Part shown: piece by piece, positions 46,629 through 57,754 of the stretch
How the letters are laid out: every line of letters starts with the position of its first letter
Position numbering within the stretch: the stretch's first letter is position 1
Assembly: GCA_022497145.1 (NCBI GenBank)
Contig: MU385927.1
Location: 62,001 to 126,000 of the forward strand
DNA length: 64,000 bases
Source: Rostrohypoxylon terebratum
Lineage: Eukaryota; Ascomycota; Sordariomycetes; Xylariales; Hypoxylaceae
Direction: 5' to 3'
Notes under the pieces: generated by a model
What the model saw: only the letters and a program-made list of their open reading frames with translations
Database searches by the model: none
What the model was told of the DNA's origin: nothing
Position numbers and translations under genes: made by a program

Positions 46629-48174
46629 GTAACTCGAGCACCTGCATGACACTGCTATGTTTAAGTATCAATTCAATTTATTGACGCCATTAATCTCTTA
46701 TAGTACACCCATGAGAGATTTGCACATCAGGTACCTACTAGTCACCTATATACCTAGTACCTGTTACCTCGCAGACCCGTCATCGTCAGGTGGGGTAAGA
46801 TTGTTGTCAGTTGCAAAGTTCGGAATCGAGTAATTGCCTCGCCTACATGTTATAATGAGACTTTAGACATCATTCAGGGGGTGTTCGACTCGTGAGATCA
46901 TCAATATCAAATGAAATCTGAGTATATACTTCAAAAGACCTAACTTATTTCTGGACCGTTCAAAGGAATTTCTAGAGTCGTAACTGGGGATTTTAAGAAA
47001 TTCTGTAAACCGGTATCTATTAACAATACTTTTTTTAAACATTATAGTACCTAACTCTCTATACCTAGGATTTGTATTCCTATTCGCTTCCACTATCATA
47101 AGGTGAGCTCAAAAGTACCTACCAAGGTGCTAAGTAGGTAAAAGGGGGAAATATGACTAAGTGAATATTACCTAATCAAGGTTTTGCTTACATATGATTG
47201 TATTAGATAATATTGTCGTACAGGCTCGCCTTAGGACGAGGAGTGAGAAAAACCATATCCCTCTCTTATTTTGTGAATAGATTTCTGACTAATTTAATAA
47301 AGGTCAAGTATGATCGTACGATAGTCTTAGATTTTAGCTAGTCGAAAACGTATTGCAGGCAATTCCATTTCTCGACTTCGCCATTTTAATATTGGCAGAG
47401 CTTCTACAAGATCGTGAGAAGCTCTATTATGTAAGGAGCAGAATCTTTTAGTAATAGATCGATTGTGACGATATTCTTCGCAGGACCGGGGCGACCCCGT
47501 TCCCCTTGCAGCTAGCAACTCTTCATGCATGATCTATAGGCTCATTGGCCAATCAGAACTCGCCATTGACGTAACTTAGCCGCCTGCTTTTCAATAGAAG
47601 CACTATAATGACAAGGATATCGGCAGTAGTGGAGTTGCTGGGCTCAGCATTAGGGATCTCCGGAATTCTTTCGCATCCAGCAAGGTATTCGAAAAGGCCT
47701 GATGTTGGTGATGCGCCTGATGATGTACCCGAAGAGAAGAATATAGAGAACTTGAGATGATATGGATGAAAAATCCAATTCACTGAAAATCTTCCAGCTC
47801 GGTTCACGAGGTGAGGGGCAGCACGTAAGCGGCTTGACGATCATCTACGGGGCTTCCTAACTGGGCAAGCCTAGCTGGACATCACAACACCACTTAAAGA
47901 CAGCCATAGCCATTTCTTCTTTACATTGGCTCGCACAGCGTCTTTCATATTAAGGTTAGATTTCATCCTATATCATGTCCCGTGAACGCCCCAGACCTAG
48001 CGGCCACCCCTCTGACGAACCAAGTACCACATCCTGCCCGAAACCGAGATGTACCTCATTCAAAGGATCCATAGACTCGTATAATAGTCCACTCTGCCTT
48101 CACCCACATCTCACACCCAATGCGCATCACGACAAATCCTCCAGCCCGTCTCATCCTATCTCACCACGCAATCC
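46629..48174. other. Intergenic, AT-rich, no gene seen
   Basis: The stretch contains TACCTAGTACC-type motifs near 46728-46770. Frames are short and unconvincing. Confidence 0.6.
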
Positions 48175-48651
48175 CTAATACCCGACAAACCACCTCACGG
48201 TGTGCCCCTGGCAAGTCATAGTCCCCTCCGCACTCAGCTTCCCCCCGTGGCTTCCCCCGAACCTCTTGATGCTCTCATCGATCACGTCCACGATGTCCTG
48301 GTTCGCGACGTCGAACTCGAATTGCGAGGTGTCGCTGTCCGTCTCCCGCGCGATCCCGAACTTGCACCCGCTGAGGAACATCCCGTCTATGTACCCGGCG
48401 GGCTGGCCCCGGAAGTCGACGCCCCAGTCCCCCGCGTCCGCGAGGATGGAGGAGCAGGTCGATTGGCAGTCGGATGTTGTGATGGATGTGGATGAGGTCG
48501 TCACGTCGTTGTAGGTTAAAGGCGTGCAGTAGCCCGCGTCGGCTTTGTTGCCCGAGCAGGCGTCTTGACGTGTGAAGATGGAGGGGATGGGGATAGAGGG
48601 GAGTGCGGAGGCGAGACTAGCGCTGGCGAGGAGGAAGACTGAGAAGCGCAT
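48175..48651 (-). CDS. Small secreted cysteine-containing protein (effector-like)
   Basis: One exon codes 158 residues. The signal peptide (MRFSVFLLASASLASA) is followed by a short Pro-rich propeptide ending near IFTR. Six cysteines remain in the mature part (DAC, GYC, SDC, STC, SGC, MTC). The middle is conserved-looking: DWGVDFRGQPAGYIDGMFL and NQDIVDVIDE. It is rich in Asp/Ser and probably extracellular. The layout resembles widespread fungal small secreted proteins that some pipelines label effector or necrosis-related; I see no diagnostic motif and assign no activity. GC content is far above the flanks. Confidence 0.82.
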   Translation of the reverse strand: MRFSVFLLASASLASALPSIPIPSIFTRQDACSGNKADAGYCTPLTYNDVTTSSTSITTSDCQSTCSSILADAGDWGVDFRGQPAGYIDGMFLSGCKFGIARETDSDTSQFEFDVANQDIVDVIDESIKRFGGSHGGKLSAEGTMTCQGHTVRWFVGY

Positions 48652-50119
48652 TTTGGGTGGTGGTGGGTTGGCGATGTCAATCTACTTTGTCGTGCGATGA
48701 TGTCTTTTGCGACGCTTCTTGGTGTAGATGCCCAGGTAGGTTGTATCCTAGTACTTAGTGATCGCCGTGAAGATACAAGTGAAAAGATCAATGCAAAGCC
48801 GGGAAAGGTAATAGTTATATAAGAAATCGTAGATGTGCCCGTTCGACATTCACATCGCTCCTACTTTGATGGGTCCAATCACACATGCGACGTGACGATG
48901 GAGATCGCCGCAGGTGATGGACCAAACTTCCACATCACAAACGTGACCAATCAGATTGGCATCCTGCAAATATGCCGAGACGAATCAGAAGAGGAAAACC
49001 CACTCGCCCTAACGGCATTGCCATTCTAGGGTAAGGGGTAAGTAACAGTATTCCAACCAACACGTGGGAATTGGTGAGTCTCACTTCAATGGGTTTAATG
49101 GAGGATTTGTGTGGTGGTGCGGTGGTTTACGGAGGGATCGGCCAACGCATCCCTTAGGCACACTTCAACTTGATTGTGTTTTACAACATAACAAATTTAT
49201 TCATTAATATGCTCAAAAAAGTTGTGTCCATTGTATTTTTGTAAGTTTCAAGAGTATTGCGTATATTACATTTGTCTTGTGCAAGTTGAGGCCGTTAGTC
49301 CTCTATATAGGGATGTTTGCCCTTACTCGGCCGGAGGTGCGCGCCGCTACATCGCCTAGTCCCGGGTGCGTGGGTAACCTAGATCTCGCCGTAAACTCTT
49401 ACCGCTAGGATGGCTCGGAATCCTAGAGGGACGACATCCGTGAGCACAGCCCTAGCTGAGGATCCTCAGCCTCGGTCAAAGGTTAGGGCTGAATTGATAC
49501 TTCATGCGATGATCGACCGAATCTAGGGATTGAAGGGTTATCTTATAGCCAAAACAGCCTCTTAGGTAACAACTAACATTATATGGAGAGCAGGGAATCG
49601 TTTTTATTGAAATAATGTAAGGAAAGATAGTAAATGAAGTCTATATCCATTCACCTATGCCAAATGCTCCTGTTGTTATGCCGATATCCTAATGTCGTAG
49701 GTTACATTTTTCTCAGCCCCTTCCTGGGGTTGCACCGGAATCTGCATCCAGGCGATCGTAAGAGGCCCGTTTCAAGACCTAACCAAGGGATAGGACTTGG
49801 CCACAGAATTCCGAGTTGATCAGTTCTTTGGAATCGTGAGATCCATCTAAAATTATAGCGTTTGACTGCGGTTCGATTTGTTCGAGTTTGAGAGAGTTTT
49901 CGTCTAGACACGTCGTGTTGTGTCTGTGTCGCAAAGGGGGGATTTGTCGAGTTGCTAGTTGGAAGTTCGCAGGGTGAGAGAGAGAATAGGTCGGAACTGT
50001 GCAAGTAAGATTTGTGAACCTTGAAACGACAAGCCACTGTAAGGGAACATACCTACCATTTCAACCATGAACCCGTGACGACCATTACCACAAGTCTGAC
50101 CTCGTATGGTAATTATAGA
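48652..50119. other. Intergenic with a GC-rich structured patch
   Basis: No full gene is seen. Around 49330-49490 GC rises sharply and several inverted repeats occur, including the 16-bp palindrome GCTGAGGATCCTCAGC at 49455-49470. Confidence 0.55.
49404..49489. repeat. Nested inverted repeats
   Basis: CTAGGAT/ATCCTAG flank an 8-base loop (about 49405-49426). GCCCTA (49449-49454) pairs with TAGGGC (49484-49489) around the palindrome at 49455-49470. Together these could fold as a multi-stem RNA or mark a degenerate mobile-element end. Confidence 0.5.
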
Positions 50120-50287
50120 CTACGTCGATTTCAAAGCCAACTCCATCTCTGCATCCTGCCCTTGGCACTGCTCGCAGCGTGGTTCCTGGACGATCTCCTT
50201 GACAAACTGGCAGTCGGACTTTTTGCAAGGCGTCTTGGTTTCATATGGCTTACAGCCACAACGATAGGTGATAATGATCTTGCACAT
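50120..50287 (-). CDS. Small Cys-rich protein, 55 residues
   Basis: The frame begins MCKIIITYRCGCKPYETK and has eight cysteines, most in paired spacing (CGC, CKKSDC, CEQC). It resembles many short Sordariomycete hypothetical proteins that begin MC and carry CxC / CxxC pairs, possibly zinc-binding. An upstream in-frame ATG at 50320 would add 11 hydrophobic residues. No signal peptide is convincing for the short form. Coding status rests on the Cys pattern alone. Confidence 0.5.
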   Translation of the reverse strand: MCKIIITYRCGCKPYETKTPCKKSDCQFVKEIVQEPRCEQCQGQDAEMELALKST

Positions 50288-51153
50288 CGTATCGAGTAGG
50301 ACTGGGACTAACACTACCATCTAGGGAGCGCAAACACTAGTGTGATAGCTATGATGATTGATTGCATCGTTTTGTTGAGCTGGGAGATCGTTTTTTTTTT
50401 CGTGGGGTTTTATAACTTCTCCCAAGGAATTAAAACGCTCGCCTTGTTCATATCCAACAAAATATTATACATTAACTGATCATACATCGGAAAATTTTTG
50501 CCTAGCATAGCCTCTATTGGCTTTTATCGAAGCCACGGATCCCAATGCAGTCAACCATTGGAAATGAAAAACTCAGATTTGTCGGGGTGGCTAAAATGAT
50601 AGCTTCTTTTTTCGACCGCGAGAAAATGATTAAGCATCGTCATCCATCCATACAAGCTGGGCGACTCGGGATCTCTCGACGGGTAACTGCAGAATTTCTG
50701 TTTGGTGATGCTTTTCGCCCTAGCCATCTCGTAATAGGGGCAACGTAAGAGTTTCACAAGATTCGATGCAGGTCATGAGCGCCGGTGAATGTGTCTTGCA
50801 GGCGCCAACATTGGCATTTCTCTTGGAGGGCTCTGCATGGGAAAACACTTAATCAATAATTCCCGACTGGGCGATACCGTATTTGTACCAGCTGAATCTT
50901 GCAGCTTGGAGACACAACATGCATCTCCGAACAAGGCGATCACCCGCGATCTCGGACCTCGATCCGCAACCAAGGATGAAATTGACGAGAATTTTGTAGG
51001 TCCCGTTAACAAAGGGGTTCGGACTTCTAGACCGCTCCTTCTTACCATCATCCGCGTCCAAGGCTGAGATAGAACTCCCAAGATAAATAGAAGAGTAATA
51101 TGCTGTCCTACTGCAGCTGCACCTCCAGTGTTCCCATATTATTATCTCGATAA
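50288..51153. other. Intergenic, two unlinked weak frames
   Basis: Frames at 50545-50748 and 50789-51067 on the plus strand cannot be joined in phase at the available GTAAGA / GCAG sites, so no gene is called. Confidence 0.5.
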
Positions 51154-51690
51154 TCAGTTTCCGAGCACCAGGCCCGTGTCACCATAAATGGGATCTCTAT
51201 CAAACCACGGCAAATGTCCAAGTCCAATACTCTTCATTTGAGCCTCTTCGCCCCTTTCCCCATAACACATGACCCAATTATACCCCTTATGATAGGAGCC
51301 AACCATTTCGAATCGGCCCGCGATATCTTGGGGGAGCCTATATCCGACGCCAGCAGGTAAGATCAACGCGTCGCCTTGCACGACTTCTTTCTCCACCTTT
51401 CCCGAATTACCCTCACCGCCAAAGCAGAGTTTTGCCTTTCCTTGGCTGATACATAACACCTCATGAGTGGTGCTGTACTTGGGATAGCGCCGTTGGGGTT
51501 CCACGACACCTACTGTTGTGAGATGCGACTCAATGATGGACACAGTCAAGCTGGGAGGAGGGAAAATCTCATGATAGTGTAACAACGGCTTACTTTGGAT
51601 GCTGGCGTTGGATGTGAGATTATATGGCGGAATAGAATGACCGAAAACGCGTAGGAAAGAAAGCGGGGTGGGAGTTAACCTCAAAGTCAT
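51154..51690 (-). CDS. Cupin-domain protein, YjlB-like
   Basis: One exon codes 178 residues. Cupin landmarks are the core THEVLCISQGKAKLCFGG (around 90-107) and GDALILPAGVGYRL (about 125-138). The C-terminal GHLPWFDRDPIYGDTG, with VPLPDPDPVYG-like spacing, is typical of the YjlB subgroup. The first metal motif has TTHEVL, so one His is retained; others seem lost. The family function is unknown; a small-molecule enzyme or binding role is likely. The longer frame upstream begins with TTG, so the ATG at 51690 is used. Confidence 0.82.
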   Translation of the reverse strand: MTLRLTPTPLSFLRVFGHSIPPYNLTSNASIQSKPLLHYHEIFPPPSLTVSIIESHLTTVGVVEPQRRYPKYSTTHEVLCISQGKAKLCFGGEGNSGKVEKEVVQGDALILPAGVGYRLPQDIAGRFEMVGSYHKGYNWVMCYGERGEEAQMKSIGLGHLPWFDRDPIYGDTGLVLGN

Positions 51691-52309
51691 GATGATCAGG
51701 ACCTGGTTGTCCCGTAGTCTGTAATTCCACACATTCAATATCGATTTAGTATGGATTAGGTGTCGCTTGCTAAGTACCTAGTAGACTAAAGGTCGACTCA
51801 ACTAAATTTTGTATGAATGAATACCCGTTTGATGAAGAATATATGAAGTTGACGTCATTGAAGGCCGGAGTTATATGCCCTCTCTTCTATTCCTCATACA
51901 CCCGATTGGCGCAAATACTTTGCTAAATATGCGTCAAAACGCATTGCTGCATTTTCTCCTGAATTTGAACCAATAGTGGGTGCCCCTATGTGAAAATCCT
52001 TGCGTTACTTAACTCCGGTATAACTTCAGTAAGTTCATATATATCGGCGTCTCCCGGCACCTGTCCCACGGAGATAATTCCAATTTAGACGGCAACCATG
52101 TATTATCTGTCATGATGGGCTCCGTGGGCGACGGCACCTCGTAGCAGATTAAGAGAGCATAGCGTAGGTATATAAGTAGGAATTGTTCTCGTTCATATTA
52201 CCGTAATTCGTAGAATATCAGTACAGACCGTCTTTCAGTTGTTGCCATTTCACCACCAGCAAAATCCAAAGCTTCAAATAATTCATGTCTTTTCTAGGGT
52301 CACAAAAAT
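51691..52309. other. Divergent promoter region (cupin / SDR)
   Basis: No gene is seen. Confidence 0.6.
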
Positions 52310-53271
52310 ATGTCTTACCAATGAACTATAATCGTCACAGGAGGTACAGTTAGCTTAGGCTATCACACAGCGCTTAAGATCGCAAAAGCCCATCCACAGT
52401 ATCTCGTCGTAATCTCATCACGAACCGACCGGGAACACGCCGCAGCCACAATCAACAAAACACTCGGACAATCCAACACGATATACATCCCGCTTGACCT
52501 CTCAAACCTGCAAAAAGTGCGGGCTTATGCCGAAGACTGGGCAACGAAAGACTACCCGCCGATCCAAGCACTTGTCCTCAACGCCGGTCTTCAATTCCCA
52601 GGAGACTTGAGCAAAACAGTCGACGGCCTCGAATCCACTTTCGCCATCAACCACGTCGGCCACGCCCTGCTCTTCCACCTCTTATGTCCGCACCTCGCTC
52701 CTAATGCCCGCGTCGTCATCACCTCAAGCGGGACCCCGACCAAGTGACCGGCGGCATGCCGAAGCCGAACTACGTCAGCGCCGAGATACTCGCGCACCCG
52801 ACAGGCGCCTCGGTCGACGACCCGGGGCGGAAACGGTACGTCGAGAGCAAGCTCGCCAACATCCTCTGGGAGTACGCGCTCGACCGGCGGCTCAAGCAAC
52901 GCGTGCCGGAGCGCGGGATCACGGTCACCTCGTTCGACCCCGGTCTCATGCCCGGCACGGGTCTCGCGCGCGAGGCCAGTGCGGTCAGCAGGTGTCTGTG
53001 GATTCACGTCTTGCCGAAGGTCATCCCGCTGCTGCGGGTGGCAATTTCCCCGAATATACACCGTCCGGAGGAATCCGGGGCCGCGCTGGCGAGACTGGCG
53101 ATTGGAGAGGATGTCGAGGGCGTGAGTGGGAAGTACTTTGAGGGAGTCAAGGAGATTAGGAGTAGTAAGGATAGCTATGATGAGGTGAAGCAGGAGGACT
53201 TGTGGAAGTGGACGGTGGATTTCCTTGCGAAGGGGGTTGAGGAGAAGGAGCGCTTCGAGCAGTTCAAGTAG
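52310..53271 (+). pseudogene. Short-chain dehydrogenase broken by stop and frameshift
   Basis: The reading runs MSYQ, then TGA at 52322-52324, then TIIVTGGTVSLGYHTALKIA, the NAD(P)-binding Rossmann start. It continues through LVLNAGLQ and VVITSSGT. Near 52730-52745 the frame shifts: the original frame hits TGA at 52745-52747, while the second frame continues with VTGGMPKPNYVSAE and keeps the catalytic YVESK and a full C-terminus to 53271. No intron with plausible signals removes either lesion; a GT-AG pair at the second is only about 36 bases and would delete conserved sequence. The protein would belong to the SDR family close to retinol-dehydrogenase-like fungal members. A sequencing error cannot be excluded for one lesion, but two are less likely. 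GC content jumps at the frameshift. Confidence 0.72.
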
Positions 53272-54280
53272 ATTGTGCCTGGTTTGTTATTCATTATAGC
53301 GCATCTTAGATATCCACCTCGATTTGTAGACTTGAATTTATGAGCGTTGACAACCTCGGTACCTAATAAGTTTCCATTTTGCTTTGAGGTATGTTTCTTT
53401 CTATCTCAAGCTGTCTAGTAGCGAACGGTTTCGCCGGTGTTGCATATGAGATCTTACCTCTTCCTTGATAGTAAAGTAAATGATCAGAAACTTACCTACT
53501 TCATAATAGTGACTCCATGATCTGAAATCATTGCGCGATTATACGATGAATGTCGTGTTGTGATAACGGCTCATAGGTAACTCTTGCCAGTACGGACAAT
53601 ATGATCGATTATATATGCATCAATATGTAGACGATGATTTCCTCGGCCGAGTGATGAGTGGATTTGGTTTGCGACAACTTTTACCTTCTTAGCTGGCGTC
53701 AAAACGGGGAATAAATGCCGTGATCTTGATTTTTAATGTGATGCTAGCCCCAAGCTACGGGTCAGATAGCCCGACGTCAAAGTGGTTGGATTGGGGATAA
53801 GGTGGAACATTCTCAGCTCACGATACTCGGCGACCAATCAATTGAAACAAAAAAATTAAGAGAATTGACTTGAACCGCGATATCAAGCGGAATGTTCCCT
53901 CATCAACTTGATCGTGCGTGTCGGCTGGCCATTCCGGGCTAGCTCATTGGGTCCCGAGGGCTATCAGACGATCACGCAATGTTATCGCTGAGCACGTCAG
54001 CGTGGCTTGCAGGGTCTCGTCGCAGCACCGCGCAAGCAATATGGAGAAAGCCCAAGTAAAAACGAGCACTAAGATGAGCTTTGGTGATCGATTGCGGATC
54101 TTGCGTCCGGCGAGTCGGCGTCATGCGAAATTCATTGGTTGAGACCGTTAGCTATTATAGCTATATGGTGAAAATAATTATGATACTTAAGGAGATGCGT
54201 CTCGGCGTACCGAACCCTTGGAAATGATCTTCGTGCACCTTCCGCTATCGTCTTCCTGAAGCGATTTACTAGGTCTCAAA
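53272..54280. other. Intergenic, no gene seen
   Basis: AT-rich DNA with a few short frames is present. The end holds the leader of the permease gene. Confidence 0.6.
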
Positions 54281-55989
54281 ATGAGTGTTGAGAAGTCTTT
54301 TGAGCCTACGTTAAAGGCTAGTGACCATAGCGATGAAGAGGCCGCTCCTGTGAATGTCGATGAGTTGGCGGTGGCGGATTGGACTGAGGCAGAAGAGCGT
54401 GCCGTAAAGCGCAAGTAAGATATCAGCTCAATTCTTAAGAAAATATACCTGAGGAACTCTAACAATTCCCAGGCTCGATCTCATTCTGCTGCCCATCCTA
54501 GGCTTGGCGTTCTTCTCCTTGCAGATGGACAGAGGGAATATCTCGAATGCGCTGACGAGCACGATTACGCAAGATCTCAAGATTACCACCAACCAGATCA
54601 ATGTTGGGAGCAGTCTGTTGTCAACGGGAATTGTGCTTTTGGAAATTCCCTCAAATATCCTACTGCAACGTATAGGACCTCAAAAATGGCTATCATGCCA
54701 GATCTTGGCTTGGGGACTGGTGGCTACCTTCCAAAATTTCATCACCAATTATGGCGGATATCTTGCCACTCGTTTACTTCTGGGCTTGGTGGGTGCTGAA
54801 TCTACACACCCGGACATTCTAGTAGGGAGCTAACGTTCAATACGCAGTGCGAAGCCGGCTTCATCCCCGGCGCCCTCTACACCATGTCGACGTGGTACAA
54901 GAAATCCGAATCTAGCCTGCGCATCTCGATCTTCTTCCTCGGGAACCTAATCGCTTCCGCTACGACCTCCCTAATCGGCGCCGGCATCCTAAGCATGGGT
55001 AACCGGTACGGCATCGCAGGATGGCGGTGGCTCTTCATAGTCGAAGGCGCAATCACGATCGGCGTCGGCATCCTCTTCATCCTGTTCCTGCCGCCCAAAG
55101 TCGGCAACGGGTCCCCCCTGATCAGCTTCGGGCGGTGGTCCTACTTCAGCCGGCGGGAGTCGTACATCCTCGTGCGGCGCGTGCTCCTCGACGACCCCGC
55201 CAAGACCACGAACCACCTGCGCATCTCCGGCACCGATATCTGGACCACGGTGTGCAACCCGCGCATCTTGCTGCACATCGTCATCACGTTGACGAACATC
55301 ACGCACGTGAGCGCCATCAGCACGTACGGGCCCTCCGTGATCAAGAGCCTGGGGTACGGGACCGTGCGCGCGAACGCGATGGCGAGCGTGGGCGCCTTCA
55401 TCTCCGCCGTCGTCACCGTGATACTAGCCTGGGTGTGCGACACCACGAGACGGCGCGCGCCGTCCATGCTGATCTCGGCCGTGTGGAGTATCATCGCGTT
55501 CGCCTGCTTGCGCGAGGCGTACAAGTGGGGTTCCGGACGCAAGTACGCGGCGGTGGTCTTCGCGATGTCGATGAATTCCACCGTTCACATTCTGAACGTC
55601 GGGTGGTTGACGGTGAACTGCCGGAGGCCGCAGGAGAGGAGCGTTGCGATGGCGTAAGTTTTGTTCCCTTTCTCGCACACCTACCTCTACCTGCTCATGT
55701 AACTGACTTTGATATCAGAATGATTGTGATGGGCGCCAATGCCGGCGGTATTGCTGGAAGCCAGATTTTCCGAACCCAAGACGCGCCGCTCTATCACACT
55801 GCTTTTACAGCATGTTTAGTGCTCGCCGCTGCGGTTGCTGTAGAGATCGTAGTTTTGAGCATTTGGTATCTAATTAGCAACAGAAATCTAGAGAAACACG
55901 GAGATGGCCAAGTAGTGACCGGAAAGACTGAGGAAACACCTGACGGGCACCAGGTAGAATTAGCAAAGAAGTGGAAGTGGACTTGGTAG
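54281..55989 (+). CDS. MFS permease, DAL5/allantoate (anion:cation symporter) family
   Basis: Exons 54281..54414, 54473..54788, 54848..55653 and 55719..55989 give 508 residues. The joins rebuild family motifs, notably LLLGLCEAGFIPGALYTMSTWY across intron 2. Other marks are DRGNISNAL at TM1-2, WRWLFIVEGAIT before TM6, TTNHLRISGTDIWTTVCNP in the central loop, and MGANAGGIAGSQIFR near TM11. The family imports carboxylates, vitamins or allantoate-like compounds with protons at the plasma membrane; the substrate is not predictable. Intron 2 has a GTGGGT donor, the only unusual one. Exon 3 is markedly GC-richer than exons 1-2. Confidence 0.9.
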
Positions 55990-56430
55990 ATACGCCTTAA
56001 ACCATTCTCTAGTGTTGAATATAATGAATGGCAAGATGAACATCTCGACTAACAACCTTTCTATCTTGCGATAGTACGGATTTAGTATCACACAGAATGG
56101 TCTCAAGTTAAGATGTAACTCGGGGCTTTTGTAGGATGTCGTCAGTACAGCTGTATCTATCTATTAGATCGAGGGCAGATCTAGAATTTCCTAAGAGTAG
56201 ACGCTCGGACCCCTGGCAAACCTGCTTCGATGTTTGTGGGGTGTTCCGTGCTCTTTAGGTGTGTGTGGATCCTAGCTTTCAGTTCAGACGGAGGCGGTGG
56301 ACACGCACAGACGCACCAATCGGCAGCGTCTTCTACGACTTTGTCGAGAAAATATCACAGGATTTAGGACAACTCAATTTTCAGCGAATTAGGATAGATG
56401 AAGCGAATATCTACCCACTCCAGTTCTCAG
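55990..56430. other. Intergenic, upstream of tRNA
   Basis: No gene is seen. Confidence 0.6.
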
Positions 56431-56564
56431 GGGCTTGTGGTTTAGTGGTATAATACTCCCTTAGCATGATCAATCCAGTGATCTACAAGATATCTCATGA
56501 TAGCTTCGTGTCTAGGATTTGTCTGATATGGGAGTGGTCCGGGGTTCGATTCCCCGCGAGTCCA
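56431..56564 (+). tRNA. tRNA-Ala (anticodon AGC) with 62-nt intron
   Basis: The acceptor stem GGGCTTG pairs with CGAGTCC, including the G3:U70 wobble that identifies alanine tRNAs. The A box TGGTTTAGTGG and the B box GGTTCGATTCC are present. The anticodon stem CTCCC/GGGAG surrounds the loop TTAGCAT, giving AGC at 56463-56465. The intron (56467-56528) starts after position 37, where all eukaryotic tRNA introns sit, and contains CAATCC/GGATTTG that can pair. The mature tRNA is 72 nt before CCA addition. A run of five T at 56597-56601 ends the transcript. Confidence 0.9.
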
Positions 56565-57754
56565 GCAATAGAAGGTTAAATTCCTTCTATACCACCTTTT
56601 TGTATTCTTTTTCCTGAAAATTTTTATTCTTCTTTTGCTTTTTCTCCTTTTTAGTACTTTCGTCCTTAGTGAGCACCAATGCACCATATCAAAGAAAGAG
56701 ATCCCACCAATTAGGAACGTCAGTTTATCAGTCTATCTATTTACGTAGGTAAGCACCAAACTGTGTACTATGGCTTTGATTTTGAGCTCATGTTTAAGAG
56801 TTTGTGAGATTTTAGTCAGAAGAGTCAACTACTTTCTTTCGCTTGCCACCCTACTAGTCTATTTCTGCTGCTCTCGTGCAAAACGATCTGAGGCATAGAG
56901 CCTGTGATTGCGGGTAGCGGGAGGCATTTTTGATTATTCCCGTGGTCGGACCCTTCTCTTCCCCATCTCGAGATCGTCAAATACCTAGCCATGGAAACGA
57001 GATTACTATTTACATAGCAAAGAGGCGGACGGAGTAGAGATCCATAAAAGGATGATGCTTAATAGAAATTATATCTATATCTTGGAGATATTCCATTACG
57101 ATATTCAAGAATGCGAGTTCGTATTCGGATTTCGAGTTTTGAAGATGACGATGAAATTCAGGAGGTCTGGGTGAGAAGGTGAAAAGGTGAAAATGTTAGC
57201 GTTAGCAATGCTGGCATTGTAGCCATTGTAGCCACTTAATTCCAGCCACATTACGACGCTGCACCATATTTTCCCGTGGCTTGTCGCGCTCGTATTCGGG
57301 TTCAGGGGACTTATGGCATTGTTCCGGTAGTGGAAGTAACGGTCGAAGCTTTACCCCTGTCTCCGCTTTCTTCTAATGCAAGCATGTGCAGCTCAAGCAG
57401 TTTGGGGAGGTCTGATTGGCCAAAAACTAGTAAAAGCTTAAGTTAATTCTTGTATACTAGTATTATGATACAAAATTGGCCAAGAAATTGGAAGGGTCCT
57501 TACCTAGATTTCTGTGGGTCAAAAATCAATTGTCGATAAGGGACCAGACAGCCAGAAAATAATATTAACATAAAATGTCGGCGAAGACCCCTTTTGCATC
57601 TCATGCTTTTCTCGACAACCCAAACACCTACTTCGATTCTGATTCTTCAACCAACAATTCCACTCGTCAGTCCCTAATAGATCCTTTATTAGTCCTTGTA
57701 ATAGATCGCATTCTTTAATAATTGTCAATTATCTTTCTTTGTCAATCATTCAAC
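56565..57754. other. Intergenic, tRNA to ERG6
   Basis: No gene is seen after the tRNA trailer. The ERG6 leader occupies the last 200 bp. Confidence 0.6.
56568..56601 (+). terminator. Trailer hairpin and Pol III terminator
   Basis: ATAGAAGG (56568-56575) and CCTTCTAT (56583-56590) form a perfect 8-bp stem with a 7-base AT loop three bases after the tRNA. TTTTT follows at 56597-56601. Confidence 0.6.

Noticed and set aside
48835..49029. 64-codon plus-strand frame
   Set aside because: It is short, with no similarity and no promoter signal; probably chance.
49300..49500. LTR retrotransposon
   Set aside because: No paired LTR, primer-binding site or pol domain is visible, so it is listed only as an uncertain structured patch.
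50545..51067. Possible two-exon gene
   Set aside because: The GTAAGA donor and GCAG acceptor join the two frames in different phases, and neither frame shows similarity.
55021..55989. 322-codon open frame overlapping the DAL5-type permease
   Set aside because: It is Arg/His/Pro-rich shadow sequence from GC-rich codons. The overlapping frame carries the family motifs and in-phase introns.
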